Source: Curtobacterium sp. MCBA15_012 (lineage in GTDB: Bacteria; Actinomycetota; Actinomycetes; Actinomycetales; Microbacteriaceae). From it: a stretch of DNA of 64,000 nucleotides. A model generated the notes under the pieces. That model saw only the letters and a program-made list of their open reading frames with translations. It did not search any database and was not told the DNA's origin. How positions within the stretch are numbered: the first letter of the stretch is position 1; each line of letters starts with the position of its first letter. The stretch covers positions 2,976,001-3,040,000 of the forward strand of contig NZ_CP126267.1 in assembly GCF_001864935.2 (NCBI RefSeq), in the 5' to 3' direction. Of this stretch, positions 44,533 through 54,660 are shown in pieces. A program made the translations under genes and the position numbers.

Positions 44533-44555
44533 GCCTCCAGACCCGGACTGGAGGC
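44533..44555. repeat. Inverted half-sites GCCTCCAG-N7-CTGGAGGC
   Basis: Arms 44533-44540 and 44548-44555 around ACCCGGA. A short member of the GGAGGCG repeat family in the gap between the TetR gene and the fused lipoprotein gene. Confidence 0.55.
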
Positions 44556-44616
44556 CCGGCAGCCGTCCGCCCCGCCGGTCACGTCGCTGCGCCGTCACCT
44601 CGGCCGGCCGTGACCT

Positions 44617-45246
44617 TCAGTCCCAGGGACCGTCTGCGGTCCCGAGGTGCTCCTCGCCGAGTGGTGTGATCGGCAGGGCCGCGAGGCTCGCGATCCCCAC
44701 CTGCAGGAGCGCAGCGCGCGACGTCCCGACGCGCCCGATCGCGCCCATCCCCTCGATCACCGCGCAGAAGTAGGTGCCGAGCGCCTCCGCGTCGGCGTCG
44801 GCCTCGACCTCGCCGGCCGCCTGCGCGTCGACGATGCAGGCCGTGTAGCCCGCGCGGATGGTGTCGAAGGCCTCGGAGACGGTCGCGGCGACCTCCTGAT
44901 CGCGGGCCGACAGCTCCACCGCCGCACGGAGCAGCAGTGACGGTGCCCCCTGCGCCGCCCCGTGCTCGACCGCCACCGACACCAGCTGCGTCCGGATCCG
45001 CGCGATCGGGTGCTCCGCGCTCCGGAGGACGGACTGCACGACCTCGACGGCCTCGGCGGTGTCGCTCAGGAAGGCGCGCATGAACAGCTCCTTCTTGCCC
45101 CCGAACGTGTTGTACAGACTCTGCCGCCCGAGCCCGGTCGCCGCCAGCAGGTCGTCGAGGGACGTGCCGTCGAACCCGGACGCCGCGAAGGCGCGCCGGG
45201 CGCGCTCGACCACCTCGGCCTCGTCGAACTTGCGCGGTCGGGGCAT
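44617..45246 (-). CDS. TetR-family transcriptional repressor
   Basis: 209 residues with an N-terminal TetR helix-turn-helix (TSLDDLLAATGLGRQSLYNT, about residues 28-47) and an all-helical ligand domain. Divergent from the short-chain dehydrogenase gene; two palindromic sites lie in the 91-bp gap between them. ATG 45246 sits close to these sites, so the protein probably represses both itself and the dehydrogenase. Confidence 0.92.
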   Translation of the reverse strand: MPRPRKFDEAEVVERARRAFAASGFDGTSLDDLLAATGLGRQSLYNTFGGKKELFMRAFLSDTAEAVEVVQSVLRSAEHPIARIRTQLVSVAVEHGAAQGAPSLLLRAAVELSARDQEVAATVSEAFDTIRAGYTACIVDAQAAGEVEADADAEALGTYFCAVIEGMGAIGRVGTSRAALLQVGIASLAALPITPLGEEHLGTADGPWD

Positions 45247-45265
45247 GTCGACTCCTCGGAACTCG

Positions 45266-45320
45266 TTGTTGACTGATCAGTCAAGCACGGCGTACCGTTC
45301 TGGACCAAGCAGTCAACAAC
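45266..45320. promoter_or_regulatory. TetR operators and SDR promoter
   Basis: TGACTGATCAGTCA (45270-45283) is a perfect 14-bp palindrome; a looser copy ending CAGTCAACAAC (45310-45320) mirrors GTTGTTGACTG (45266-45276). TTGACT (45269-45274) and TACCGT, 17-18 nt apart, form a plus-strand promoter whose -35 is covered by the palindrome, so binding should block transcription. Confidence 0.7.
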
Positions 45321-45337
45321 AACCCCAGGAGGTCACC

Positions 45338-46084
45338 ATGGTCGGAGTACTGCAGGACAAGACCGCACTCGTCACCGGCGGGACGTCGGGCATCGGACTC
45401 GCGGTCGTGCGCCGCTTCGTCGACGAAGGCGCGCACGTCTTCGTCACCGGTCGCCGGCAGGAGGCACTCGACGCCCTGCGCGACGAGTTCGGCGACGCGG
45501 TCACGCCGATCCGCGCCGACGCTGCCGAGCCGGACGACATCGCGGAGGTCTTCGCCGCGGTCGCCGAGCGCGGTCGCGACCTGGACGCCGTGCACGCGAA
45601 CGCCGGTGGTGGGGAGTTCAAGTCGCTCGACGCCGTCACCGCCGAGGACTTCGAGGCGACGTTCGGCACCAACGTCCGCGGGACCACCCTCACCGTGCAG
45701 GGCGCCCTGCCGTTCCTGCACGAGGGCTCGGCCGTCGTCGTCACCGGATCGACGGCGGCATCGGGCACGGAGCCGTCGTTCGGCCTGTACGGGGCGTCGA
45801 AGGCCGCGATCGCGGCGCTGACCCGCACGTGGGCGGCCGAGCTCGCGCCGCGCGGCGTCCGGATCAACACCGTCGTCCCCGGCCCCACGGAGACACCTGG
45901 TCTCGCCGGCCTCGCCCCGGGCAACCCGGACGCGCTCCTCGAGCAGATGGCGAGCGGGCTCCCGTTCGGCCGGCTCCTGCGCCCGGAGGAGGTCGCCGCC
46001 ACGGTGCTCTTCCTCGTGTCCGACCAGAGCTCGGGGATGACCGGCAGCGAGCTCCTCGTCGACGGCGGCAGCAGCATCGCCTGA
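45338..46084 (+). CDS. Short-chain dehydrogenase/reductase
   Basis: 248-residue classical SDR: cofactor motif TGGTSGIG (residues 14-21), R/Asp-type second strand (TGRR, suggesting NADP), NAGG, catalytic serine in TGSTA, and YGASK. AGGAGG precedes ATG 45338. Regulated by the divergent TetR through the operators at 45266-45320. Substrate unknown. Confidence 0.92.
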   Translation: MVGVLQDKTALVTGGTSGIGLAVVRRFVDEGAHVFVTGRRQEALDALRDEFGDAVTPIRADAAEPDDIAEVFAAVAERGRDLDAVHANAGGGEFKSLDAVTAEDFEATFGTNVRGTTLTVQGALPFLHEGSAVVVTGSTAASGTEPSFGLYGASKAAIAALTRTWAAELAPRGVRINTVVPGPTETPGLAGLAPGNPDALLEQMASGLPFGRLLRPEEVAATVLFLVSDQSSGMTGSELLVDGGSSIA

Positions 46085-46164
46085 TCCGGCCGACCTGTCC
46101 GGTCTCCCCCTCCTGCGCCCGCCGCGCGCGGCTCCTCCGGTGGCGGCGGGCGCAGGATGGCGGG

Positions 46165-47361
46165 GTGACCACCCCCACCCGAGCCGCCGGCCTCGACGCC
46201 CTGCACACGTTCGTCCCGCACGCCGGGGCCGACTACCGTCGCGACCGCAACCTCGACACGGGTCCCGGGCGGACCAACGTCTCCGGTCTGTCGCCGTACA
46301 TCCGGCACCGGCTCGTCACCGAGCAGGAGGTCGTCGACGCCGTGCTCGAACGGCACAGCCTGCACGCCGCGGAGAAGTTCGTGCAGGAGGTCTTCTGGCG
46401 CACCTACTGGAAGGGATGGCTCGAACAGCGCCCCGAGGTCTGGCGCCGCTACCGTGCCGAGGTCGCCGACCTGCTCGCCGGGGATCTGCCCGCCCGCTAC
46501 GAGGACGTGGTCTCCGGACGGTCCGGCATCGACGCGATGGACGCGTGGGCCGCGGAGCTCGTCGAGACCGGGTACCTCCACAACCACACGCGGATGTGGT
46601 TCGCGAGCATCTGGGTCTTCACCCTCGAGCTGCCGTGGCAACTCGGCGCCGACTTCTTCCACCGCCACCTCCTCGACGGCGACGCCGCCTCCAACACCCT
46701 GTCGTGGCGGTGGGTGGCCGGTCTCCAGACCCGGGGGAAGACCTACCTGGCGACCACCGAGAACATCGCTCGGTACACCGACGGACGCTTCGCACCGACC
46801 GGGCTCGCCACCGAGGCGCGCGCGCTCGACGAGGAGCCCTTCCCACCCGCAGTCCCGGTCGCGTCCGACGACGTCGAGGGCCAGCCGGGCGAACGCGTCG
46901 GGTTGCTGCTGCACGAGGAGGACCTCGAGCCCGAGAGCCTGCTCGCCGAGCACCCGTCCCTCGCCGGGTCGATCCGGGCGGCCGCTGTCGCCGCCGACCC
47001 CCGTCACCGTTCCCCCGCCGAGGTGTCGCCCGCGGTCGTGGCCTTCACCACCGGCGCGGCAGCGGACGCGGCGTCACGGACGACCGACGCAGCAGGTCGT
47101 CCCGCGACGGGGCTCGACTCGCTCGAGCCGTCCGCTGTGCTCAACTGGGCAGCCGCCGAGGACCTCGACTCGATCGTCGTCCCGTACGCGCCCGTCGGCC
47201 CCGTCCGGGAGCGACTCGACCTCCTGCGCGCCCGCCTCGCCGCGGAGGGCATCGCGCTCGTCACCGTCCGCCGACGCTGGGACGGCCGCGCGTGGCCGTA
47301 CGCGTCGCGGGGGTTCTTCCCGTTCCGCGAGCGGATCCCGGGGCTCGTTCGTCAGCGCTAG
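46165..47361 (+). CDS. Photolyase/cryptochrome FAD-binding-domain protein lacking the usual N-terminal domain
   Basis: 398 residues. The usual N-terminal antenna domain is absent: the protein starts at once with the FAD-domain entry (YRRDRNLDTGPGRTNVSGLSPYI, about 20-40). The FAD helices follow, with E-F-V-Q-E-V-F-W-R, YLHNHTRMWFAS and SNTLSWRWVAG. After a variable linker (about 235-315) a C-terminal alpha/beta-like segment (AEDLDSIVVPYAPVGPVRER, then GIALVTVRRRW and FFPFRERIP) resembles part of the missing N-terminal domain, hinting at a rearranged photolyase. GTG 46165 has AGGATG 5 nt upstream. Confidence 0.75.
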   Translation: MTTPTRAAGLDALHTFVPHAGADYRRDRNLDTGPGRTNVSGLSPYIRHRLVTEQEVVDAVLERHSLHAAEKFVQEVFWRTYWKGWLEQRPEVWRRYRAEVADLLAGDLPARYEDVVSGRSGIDAMDAWAAELVETGYLHNHTRMWFASIWVFTLELPWQLGADFFHRHLLDGDAASNTLSWRWVAGLQTRGKTYLATTENIARYTDGRFAPTGLATEARALDEEPFPPAVPVASDDVEGQPGERVGLLLHEEDLEPESLLAEHPSLAGSIRAAAVAADPRHRSPAEVSPAVVAFTTGAAADAASRTTDAAGRPATGLDSLEPSAVLNWAAAEDLDSIVVPYAPVGPVRERLDLLRARLAAEGIALVTVRRRWDGRAWPYASRGFFPFRERIPGLVRQR

Positions 47362-47512
47362 CGTCCGCCGAGCCCCGGCACCGTCCGCCGCGTCCCGTCC
47401 GGCAGGTGGTTGCTCTGCCGACCGGCCTGGAGGCGCGGCTCACCTCCGTCCCGCAGGTCACGTCCGCAGGTTGCAGCAATGGACCGCCGCGGATGCATGC
47501 CTGAGGTGCAGA

Positions 47513-47549
47513 TACACCACGTTTGATCTTTCTCCGTCGGTCGGGCACG
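47513..47549 (+). promoter_or_regulatory. Putative promoter with ATACACCACGTTTGATC motif
   Basis: TTGATC and, 17 nt later, CACGAT form a plausible plus-strand promoter before the gene at 47594. The preceding ATACACCACGTTTGATC is very similar (15 of 17) to ATACAACATGTTTGATC near 62117-62133. Confidence 0.4.
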
Positions 47550-47593
47550 ATGCTCGCACCGTGGCGAGGGCCGCCGGGGTCGAAAGGGAGGTC

Positions 47594-47863
47594 ATGATCG
47601 TCGTAAACGCGCGGACCCGCGCCCTCGTGATCGTCAGCGGAGTGATGGCAGCAGTGGGCGCCTTCGCGTTGTTCGGTACCGCGCCAGCGGGCATGGTGGC
47701 GTTCGGGACGTTGTGGTTCGCCGCGGCCTCTCCCGGTGCCGACGACTCGATCGCCGTCGATCTCCGCGGCGCTCGCGTCGACCCGCGTGATGTTCGTCGG
47801 TACCGCGAGGACCATCCGGGCACGACGATCATCGAGGCCGCGTCGGCGATCGCTCGACGCTGA
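47594..47863 (+). CDS. Small membrane protein, 89 residues
   Basis: Two hydrophobic segments (about 10-27 and 30-47) followed by a soluble tail (VDPRDVRRYREDHPGTTIIEAASAI). GGGAGG precedes ATG 47594 by 3-8 nt. No family recognised. A strong hairpin follows the stop. Confidence 0.65.
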   Translation: MIVVNARTRALVIVSGVMAAVGAFALFGTAPAGMVAFGTLWFAAASPGADDSIAVDLRGARVDPRDVRRYREDHPGTTIIEAASAIARR

Positions 47864-47868
47864 GCCAT

Positions 47869-47901
47869 GGTGGCTCCGCCGATTTCGACGGCGGAGCCAC
47901 C
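47869..47901. terminator. Strong hairpin terminator
   Basis: GGTGGCTCCGCCG (47869-47881) pairs perfectly with CGGCGGAGCCACC (47889-47901), loop ATTTCGA, starting 6 bp after the stop codon. Confidence 0.7.
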
Positions 47902-47977
47902 ACATCCTGGTCGTAGCCGTTCAGCACCATGAGACGCTCCGCCGCGAAGCGCCAGGCGCGGGGCGTTGACTACGTCC

Positions 47978-48403
47978 ATGATCACCAAGGACAGGATCCA
48001 CGAGGTCGAGAACGCCACCGTCCGGGACCGCGACGGCGCATCGGTCGGCAAGGTCGCGCAGGTGTTCCCCTCCGCGGAGGACGGCAGCGCTGCGTTCGTC
48101 AGCGTCGCAACCGGGCTCCTCGGGAGTCACACGGCTCTCGTCCCCGTCGAGGACGCCAGCTTCGACGGCACGGACCTGCACGTCGGCTACACGAAGCGTG
48201 CGATCAAGGACGCGCCCTCCCCCGGCGCCGGGAACATCCTGCCCCTCGCCGACGAGAACGCCGCCCGCAAGCACTTCGGGCTCTCCCCGGCCGGCAAGGC
48301 GACCGGCGACATGGGCGACCCGCACGAGAACCTCGACCAGGCCGGCACCGGCCCGGCCGGCGCGGACGACACCGAGGGCGCGGGCACGACGCCACCGGCG
48401 TGA
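47978..48403 (+). CDS. PRC-barrel domain protein
   Basis: 141 residues. Residues 1-80 have the PRC-barrel pattern (A-T-V-R-D-R-D-G-A-S-V-G-K-V, then a V-P-V-E strand and LHVGYTKRAIKDAP), followed by an acidic disordered tail. ATG 47978 is taken as the start. PRC-barrel proteins in actinobacteria are often stress or RNA-processing related; the role is not shown here. Confidence 0.85.
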   Translation: MITKDRIHEVENATVRDRDGASVGKVAQVFPSAEDGSAAFVSVATGLLGSHTALVPVEDASFDGTDLHVGYTKRAIKDAPSPGAGNILPLADENAARKHFGLSPAGKATGDMGDPHENLDQAGTGPAGADDTEGAGTTPPA

Positions 48404-48462
48404 GCCGAGCGGCCACCCCTCCCATGCGCGACTGAAACATTGCCGTTCTTCGACTCGTACTC

Positions 48463-48475
48463 TACCGCGGCTGAC
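48463..48475 (+). promoter_or_regulatory. -10 box TACCGC for a leaderless SdpI-like gene
   Basis: TACCGC (48463-48468) lies 7 nt before ATG 48476, supporting this start rather than the in-frame TTG at 48440. Confidence 0.4.
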
Positions 48476-48829
48476 ATGCTCGGAGTGCTGGTGTTCGCGA
48501 TGACGCTCGAAGTCGGCGGAGCGGCCCTCATCACGTGGCTGACCTGGAGAGCGGCCAACGGATCGTTGCCGCGGAACAGGCTCGCTGGTGTACGAACGTC
48601 GATCACGCTGTCGAGCGACGAGGCGTGGCGGCTCAGCCATCGTGCAGCACTGCGACCGACGATCATCTCCGCGATCGCCACCGTGACGTGGGCAGCGATC
48701 AGCATCAGCGTCGAACCACTCCGCACACCGGCCGCCGTGCTCGTCGCCGCGGGCCTCCTGGTCGGCGGGGCGCTCCTGTCCATCCCGGCCGCCCACCGCG
48801 CCGTCCGCCGGTCGTCGCAGGCGTCGTAG
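48476..48829 (+). CDS. SdpI-like small membrane protein
   Basis: 117 residues, three transmembrane segments. The cytosolic loop GVRTSITLSSDEAWRLSHRAA matches the G-x-R-T-x-x-T-x-x-S-x-x-A-W-x-x-x-H-R signature of the SdpI family, originally described as immunity to the SdpC toxin in Bacillus. No sdpC-like gene is seen here. The in-frame TTG 48440 would add 12 residues. Confidence 0.75.
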   Translation: MLGVLVFAMTLEVGGAALITWLTWRAANGSLPRNRLAGVRTSITLSSDEAWRLSHRAALRPTIISAIATVTWAAISISVEPLRTPAAVLVAAGLLVGGALLSIPAAHRAVRRSSQAS

Positions 48830-48962
48830 GGCTGCGACGCGCTGCAGGGCCGGGCACCGTCCCGGGCACGAGCTCCGTCGGTCGATCCGCGATCGAACAG
48901 CTCACTCGACCCGCATGCGCGAGACCACGAGACCTGGGACCTGGGACTGCGAGGATCACACC

Positions 48963-49556
48963 GTGCCACTGCGTTCCCTCGACGAGCTCGACGATGCGAC
49001 GTTCGACGTCACCGCCGCACGGGCCGTCGACGGACGGTTCGTCCTGAACGGTTCGGTCGTCGAGCACGACACGAGCGCCGGAACGGTTCTCCTGCCTGTC
49101 ACGCTGACCGTGCCGGACGCGGTGGACGTCGTCGTCGATCACGTCCATGGGACGGGCGACCTCGTCCTCGAAGCCATCGACGTGACCTCGACGACAGTGA
49201 CGCTCCGAGGCGTCATCCCGTGCGAGGTAGCCGTGACCACGTCCGTCCAGAGTCAGGTGCTGCTCGATGTCGGCACGACGCTCATCGCGGTCCGCCGTCG
49301 GTGGCGATGGCGGCCGTGGGACGGATCGACGCCGGTGATCCTCGACTTCCGCGCCGTGTCGAGACGCCTCCGGCAGCACGCCTGTGACGTGTGCCCACAC
49401 CCGTGGGCCGAACACCCCACCGAACGGGATGCGAAGGGCGCGACCTGCGGTGAGTGCGACTACGAGCTCGAACACGGCGAACTTCCGCCGGGCACGCGGG
49501 TGTGCACCGCGCAGGTACCGCATCGACTCATCGAGCCAGAGTCGTCCCTCCGGTGA
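48963..49556 (+). CDS. Hypothetical protein with C-terminal zinc-ribbon-like cysteines
   Basis: 197 residues, beta-rich first two thirds, then a C-terminal region with paired cysteines (CDVCPHPWAEH and CGECDYELEHG) that resembles a zinc ribbon. GTG 48963 is preferred (AGGATC box 6 nt upstream); ATG 48915 would add 16 residues. No family recognised; looks accessory. Confidence 0.6.
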   Translation: MPLRSLDELDDATFDVTAARAVDGRFVLNGSVVEHDTSAGTVLLPVTLTVPDAVDVVVDHVHGTGDLVLEAIDVTSTTVTLRGVIPCEVAVTTSVQSQVLLDVGTTLIAVRRRWRWRPWDGSTPVILDFRAVSRRLRQHACDVCPHPWAEHPTERDAKGATCGECDYELEHGELPPGTRVCTAQVPHRLIEPESSLR

Positions 49557-49695
49557 CACGGAGCTCCAGGCCGCGATGCGCGGGGAACGCGATGGCGAAC
49601 GAGAGCTTCCTGCACGCGATCTCGCCGGCGTCGTGATCGCCGAGGAGCGGCCGCCACGGGGCGAACGCGTTCCCGAGGAGCAGCACCGCAACCAC
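49528..49695 (-). CDS. Possible 55-residue membrane-like peptide
   Basis: GTG 49695 has TAATGC 7 nt upstream on the minus strand. The product starts VVAVLLLGNAFAPWRPLL and continues with a mixed segment to TGA at 49528-49530. It fills a gap with no other gene and its end overlaps the previous gene's end by 29 bp. It could be chance, but composition is protein-like. Confidence 0.35.
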   Translation of the reverse strand: MVAVLLLGNAFAPWRPLLGDHDAGEIACRKLSFAIAFPAHRGLELRVTGGTTLAR

Positions 49696-49706
49696 GCTCG
49701 CCGCAT

Positions 49707-49718
49707 TAGCGTCTTCCC
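49707..49718 (+). promoter_or_regulatory. -10 box TAGCGT for leaderless gene at 49719
   Basis: TAGCGT (49707-49712) followed by 6 nt and ATG 49719. Confidence 0.55.
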
Positions 49719-50138
49719 ATGAGCGAGTTCTTCATCGCAGGCAGCTGGCGCAACCGGGCAGCAGTGCTCGACGTCGTCGAAGCACTCGACCGCGCGGGGG
49801 CTTCGTCGTACTCCTTCGTGCGAGCGGAGTACGACGAAGAGGCCGCCGTCCTCGCGAATCCGGGAGGCGCAGACGACGCAGCTCTCGACTCGGCAGGGGT
49901 GCGGAAGCTCTTCGAACAAGACCTGGCGGAGCTCCGCGCGGCCGATCACTTTGTCCTCGTGCTGCCGGCCGGGGCTGCTGCACACATCGAAGCAGGCATC
50001 GCGTTCGGCCTTGGCAAGCGCTGCTGGGCCGTCGGTCCTGTCGATCGATCGGAGACCCTCTACCGGATCTTCGAGGGGATGCACGCTGACGCCGCGGACC
50101 TGGTCGGACAGCTCAGGGCGCTGCACGTCGTCCGGTAG
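49719..50138 (+). CDS. Nucleoside 2-deoxyribosyltransferase-like protein
   Basis: 139-residue Rossmann-like protein beginning MSEFFIAGSWRNR, with a later strand-turn-helix D-H-F-V-L-V-L-P-A-G-A-A-A-H-I-E-A-G-I-A, the arrangement of nucleoside 2-deoxyribosyltransferases and related TIR-like folds (catalytic Glu expected in H-I-E). Codon use is less GC-rich than core genes. The partner and substrate are unknown; single-gene transcript from a leaderless promoter. Confidence 0.7.
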   Translation: MSEFFIAGSWRNRAAVLDVVEALDRAGASSYSFVRAEYDEEAAVLANPGGADDAALDSAGVRKLFEQDLAELRAADHFVLVLPAGAAAHIEAGIAFGLGKRCWAVGPVDRSETLYRIFEGMHADAADLVGQLRALHVVR

Positions 50139-50206
50139 CCGATCGGCGTTCGGCGGTCACATGACAAGGACGGAACCGGACGGTCTCGTGCACGTGCAGC
50201 GCGTAC

Positions 50207-50761
50207 TCAGAGCGTCCGCGGGGTGAGGTCGCCGTCCTCGGTGTCGTACGTCGTGACCCGCCACGTCGGCTCGCGCCCGTCGACGACACGCGCCAGCTCG
50301 ACCAGTCGTGAGCCGGGCCACTCCTCGCCCGAGGCCCGGACGGCGTCGCCACAGCTGGTGTCCGTCTCCGCGACCTCAGCCTCGGTCAGGGTGACCTCGC
50401 GTCTCCGCACGAGGCTGAGGTCCGCGGCGTCGACGAGCGCCTCGACACCGCTGGTCGGTTCCGCGTCGGACTCCCCCATGAAGTCCGTCCTCCCCGGATC
50501 GGTGCTGCGGATCCGCCAGACCCACTGCTCCGCCACGTACTCGAGGCGGAGCCCGACGACCGGACCGCCCACGGCCTCGGATTCGCCGGAGATGCCGTCG
50601 ATCCAGTCGGAGGGCCACCGCACCGCACTCGGCACCGCGGCGCTCGGCCAGTCAGACCCCACCCCTCGGGGAGCTGGGGGAAACGTCGCACACCCGGCGA
50701 GCGCGACGGCGACCGCGCTCAGCATGCTGGCGATGACCACAGATCGTCCGGATCGCACCAC
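50207..50761 (-). CDS. Predicted lipoprotein, 184 residues
   Basis: Signal peptide with lipobox V-A-L-A-G-C (cysteine near residue 24). The mature part is a compact acidic domain with one conserved-looking disulfide candidate (TSCGDAV) and no known family. GTG 50761 has GAGGGGG just upstream. Independent of the lipoproteins at 16657 and 43674. Confidence 0.7.
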   Translation of the reverse strand: MVRSGRSVVIASMLSAVAVALAGCATFPPAPRGVGSDWPSAAVPSAVRWPSDWIDGISGESEAVGGPVVGLRLEYVAEQWVWRIRSTDPGRTDFMGESDAEPTSGVEALVDAADLSLVRRREVTLTEAEVAETDTSCGDAVRASGEEWPGSRLVELARVVDGREPTWRVTTYDTEDGDLTPRTL

Positions 50762-50847
50762 GTCCCCCTCGTGAGCAGCCCAGCGTAGACGAGCACCGGC
50801 GCGCCTGCCTCCGAGGACCCGCCCGGCATCAGCTTCGAAGCGCGCGA

Positions 50848-50877
50848 ACGCCCCGCCAGCCGGAGCCAGCGGGGCGT
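50848..50877. terminator. Hairpin downstream of nrdF
   Basis: ACGCCCCGC (50848-50856) pairs with GCGGGGCGT (50869-50877), with an inner weak stem in the 12-nt loop. Lies 31 bp after the nrdF stop on the minus strand. Confidence 0.6.
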
Positions 50878-50907
50878 CCCCACGAGTCAGAGCGGATCAG
50901 ACCAGGA

Positions 50908-52011
<1,104 letters not shown>

Positions 52012-52042
52012 GGTGGTCACTGCATGCACGACGCCGAAGGCG

Positions 52043-54196
52043 TCACAGCATGCAGGAAACGCAGCCCTCGACCTCGGTGCCCTCGAGAGCGAGCTGGCGC
52101 AGACGGATGTAGTAGATCGTCTTGATGCCCTTGCGCCATGCGTAGATCTGGGCCTTGTTGATGTCGCGCGTGGTGGCGGTGTCCTTGAAGAACAGCGTCA
52201 GCGAGAGCCCCTGGTCGACGTGCTGCGTCGCCGCGGCGTACGTGTCGATGATCTTCTCGGCACCGATCTCGTACGCGTCCTGGTAGTAGTCCAGGTTGTC
52301 GTTCGTCATGAACGGCGCCGGGTAGTAGACGCGACCGAGCTTGCCTTCCTTGCGGATCTCGATCTTCGACGCGATCGGGTGGATCGACGACGTCGAGTGG
52401 TTGATGTACGAGATCGAACCGGTCGGCGGGACGGCCTGCAGGTTCTGGTTGTAGATGCCGTGCTCCTGGACGGACGCCTTCAGCGCCTTCCAGTCGTCCT
52501 GCGTCGGGATCGTGACGTTCGCCTTCGCGAAGAGCTCGCGGACGCGCTCGGTCGCCGGCACCCACGCCTGGTCGGTGTACTTGTCGAAGAACTCACCCGA
52601 CGCGTACTTCGAGTCGCGGAAGCCGTCGAAGGTCTCGCCGGTCTCGATCGCGATGTTGTTCGAGGCGCGCAGGGCGTGGAACAGCACCGTGTAGAAGTAG
52701 ATGTTCGTGAAGTCGATGCCCTCTTCGGAGCCGTAGTACACGCGCTCACGAGCGAGGTAGCCGTGCAGGTTCATCTGGCCGAGGCCGATGGCGTGCGACT
52801 TGTCGTTGCCGTCCTCGACCGAGCGCACCGAGGTGATGTGCGACATCTGCGAGACCGAGGTCAGGCCGCGGATCGCGGTCTCGATGGTCTTGCCGAAGTC
52901 CGGCGAGTCCATCGTCAGCGCGATGTTCAGCGAGCCGAGGTTGCAGGAGATGTCCTTGCCGATCTCCTTGTACGAGAGGTCCTCGTTGAAGGTCGTCGGG
53001 GTGTTGACCTGCAGGATCTCCGAGCACAGGTTGGACATGTTGATCCGACCCTTGATCGGGTTGGCCTTGTTCACCGTGTCCTCGAACACGATGTACGGGT
53101 AGCCCGACTCGAACTGGATCTCGGCGATGGTCGTGAAGAAGTCACGCGCCTTGATCTTCGTCTTCTTGATGCGCGAGTCGTCGACCATCGCGCGGTAGTT
53201 CTCGGAGATCGGGACGTCGCCGAACGGGACGCCGTAGACCTTCTCGACGTCGTACGGCGAGAACAGGTACATGTCCTCGTTGTTCTTCGCGAGCTCGAAC
53301 GTGATGTCCGGCACGACGACGCCGAGCGACAGCGTCTTGATGCGGATCTTCTCGTCGGCGTTCTCGCGCTTGGTGTCGAGGAACTTCATGATGTCGGGGT
53401 GGTGGGCCGACAGGTACACGGCACCGGCACCCTGACGCGCACCGAGCTGGTTCGCGTACGAGAAGGAGTCCTCCAGCAGCTTCATCACGGGGATGATGCC
53501 CGAGGACTGGTTCTCGATCTGCTTGATCGGGGCACCGGCCTCGCGGATGTTCGAGAGCAGCAGGGCCACGCCGCCGCCGCGCTTCGAGAGCTGCAGCGAC
53601 GAGTTGATCCCGCGCGAGATCGACTCCATGTTGTCCTCGATGCGGAGGAGGAAGCAGGAGACGAGCTCACCGCGCTGGGCCTTCGCGGTGTTGAGGAACG
53701 TCGGGGTCGCGGGCTGGAAGCGGCCGGCGATGATCTCCTCGACGAGGTCGATCGCGAGCTGCTCGTTGCCCTGCGCCAGGCCGAGGGCGGTCATGACGAC
53801 GCGGTCCTCGAAGCGCTCGAGGTAGCGCTTGCCGTCGAACGTCTTGAGCGTGTAGCTCGTGTAGTACTTGAACGCACCGAGGAACGTCTGGAACCGGAAC
53901 TTCTTGGAGTACGCCAGGTCGTTGAGCTTCTGGATGAAGTCCATCGAGTACTGGTCGATCGTCGCCTGCTCGTAGTACTCGTTCTCGACCAGGTAGTCCA
54001 GCCGCTCCTTCAGGTTGTGGAAGAAGACGGTGTTCTGGTTGACGTGCTGCAGGAAGAACTGCTTGGCGGCCTCACGATCCTTGTCGAACTGGATGTTCCC
54101 GTCCGCGTCGTAGAGGTTGAGCATCGCGTTGAGGGAGTGGTAGTCCATCCCCGTCTGCGGCGACGTCAGATCGACGTCTGCAACTGCTGCGTCCAA
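52043..54196 (-). CDS. nrdE: Class Ib ribonucleotide reductase large subunit
   Basis: 717-residue catalytic subunit that reduces ribonucleoside diphosphates. Contains the family core ([17 protein letters not shown] near residue 18, [58 protein letters not shown]) and the C-terminal reducible pair CVSCML. The start is TTG 54196, overlapping nrdI by 31 bp; ATG 54148 is a shorter alternative. The longer start matches the leader length seen in actinobacterial NrdE. Confidence 0.95.
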   Translation of the reverse strand: MDAAVADVDLTSPQTGMDYHSLNAMLNLYDADGNIQFDKDREAAKQFFLQHVNQNTVFFHNLKERLDYLVENEYYEQATIDQYSMDFIQKLNDLAYSKKFRFQTFLGAFKYYTSYTLKTFDGKRYLERFEDRVVMTALGLAQGNEQLAIDLVEEIIAGRFQPATPTFLNTAKAQRGELVSCFLLRIEDNMESISRGINSSLQLSKRGGGVALLLSNIREAGAPIKQIENQSSGIIPVMKLLEDSFSYANQLGARQGAGAVYLSAHHPDIMKFLDTKRENADEKIRIKTLSLGVVVPDITFELAKNNEDMYLFSPYDVEKVYGVPFGDVPISENYRAMVDDSRIKKTKIKARDFFTTIAEIQFESGYPYIVFEDTVNKANPIKGRINMSNLCSEILQVNTPTTFNEDLSYKEIGKDISCNLGSLNIALTMDSPDFGKTIETAIRGLTSVSQMSHITSVRSVEDGNDKSHAIGLGQMNLHGYLARERVYYGSEEGIDFTNIYFYTVLFHALRASNNIAIETGETFDGFRDSKYASGEFFDKYTDQAWVPATERVRELFAKANVTIPTQDDWKALKASVQEHGIYNQNLQAVPPTGSISYINHSTSSIHPIASKIEIRKEGKLGRVYYPAPFMTNDNLDYYQDAYEIGAEKIIDTYAAATQHVDQGLSLTLFFKDTATTRDINKAQIYAWRKGIKTIYYIRLRQLALEGTEVEGCVSCML

Positions 54197-54582
54197 AATG
54201 CATCCAATCCTGAGTTGACCGCCTGCACGTCGTCAGGCGTTCCGAAGAGTTCGAAGCGGTACAAGACGGGGACGCCGCACTTCTGCGAGATGACGTCCCC
54301 TGCGAGCCCGTAGGCCTCGCCGAAGTTCGTGTTGCCCCCGACGATCACGCCGCGGATGAGCGAACGGTTGTGTTCGTCGTTGAGGAACTTGATGACCTGC
54401 TTGGGCACCGCGCCCTGCCCGTTGCCGCCGCCGTACGTCGGCAGGACGAGCACGTACGGCTCGTCCGCGTGCAGGAACGGGTCGCCCGGGTAGAGCGGGA
54501 TGCGGTCCGCGTCACGGCCGAGCTTCTCGATGAAGCGTGCGGTGTACCCGGACACGCTCGAGAAGTAGACGAGGCGACTCAT
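54166..54582 (-). CDS. nrdI: NrdI flavodoxin
   Basis: 138-residue flavodoxin-like protein that activates the NrdF metal site. The FMN-binding motif [10 protein letters not shown] is at the N-terminus (residues 8-17) and the second flavin loop [10 protein letters not shown] follows. Overlaps the nrdE start. Gap to nrdH (54583-54693) contains an imperfect repeat hairpin and a strong hairpin over the nrdH stop. Confidence 0.93.
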   Translation of the reverse strand: MSRLVYFSSVSGYTARFIEKLGRDADRIPLYPGDPFLHADEPYVLVLPTYGGGNGQGAVPKQVIKFLNDEHNRSLIRGVIVGGNTNFGEAYGLAGDVISQKCGVPVLYRFELFGTPDDVQAVNSGLDAFWTQQLQTSI

Positions 54583-54624
54583 GTGCGCGCTCCTTGCGAG
54601 AGGTGCGGACAGCAGATCAGGAGG

Positions 54625-54656
54625 GGCCTGGCGGAGGCGGTGCGTGCCTCCAGGCC
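54625..54656. repeat. Imperfect GGCCTGG/GAGGC hairpin in nrdH-nrdI gap
   Basis: GGCCTGG-CG-GAGGC (54625-54638) and GCCTCCAGGCC (54646-54656), a half-site member of the GGAGGCG repeat family with a 2-nt bulge. Confidence 0.5.
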
Positions 54657-54660
54657 GGCG

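Noticed and set aside
48476..48829. SdpI-like gene as evidence of an sdp toxin system
   Set aside because: No sdpC-like toxin gene nearby; SdpI-like proteins are widespread without it.
54166..54196. nrdE-nrdI overlap as a frameshift error
   Set aside because: Both frames are intact and nrdE leaders of this length occur in actinobacteria; a short overlap is plausible.
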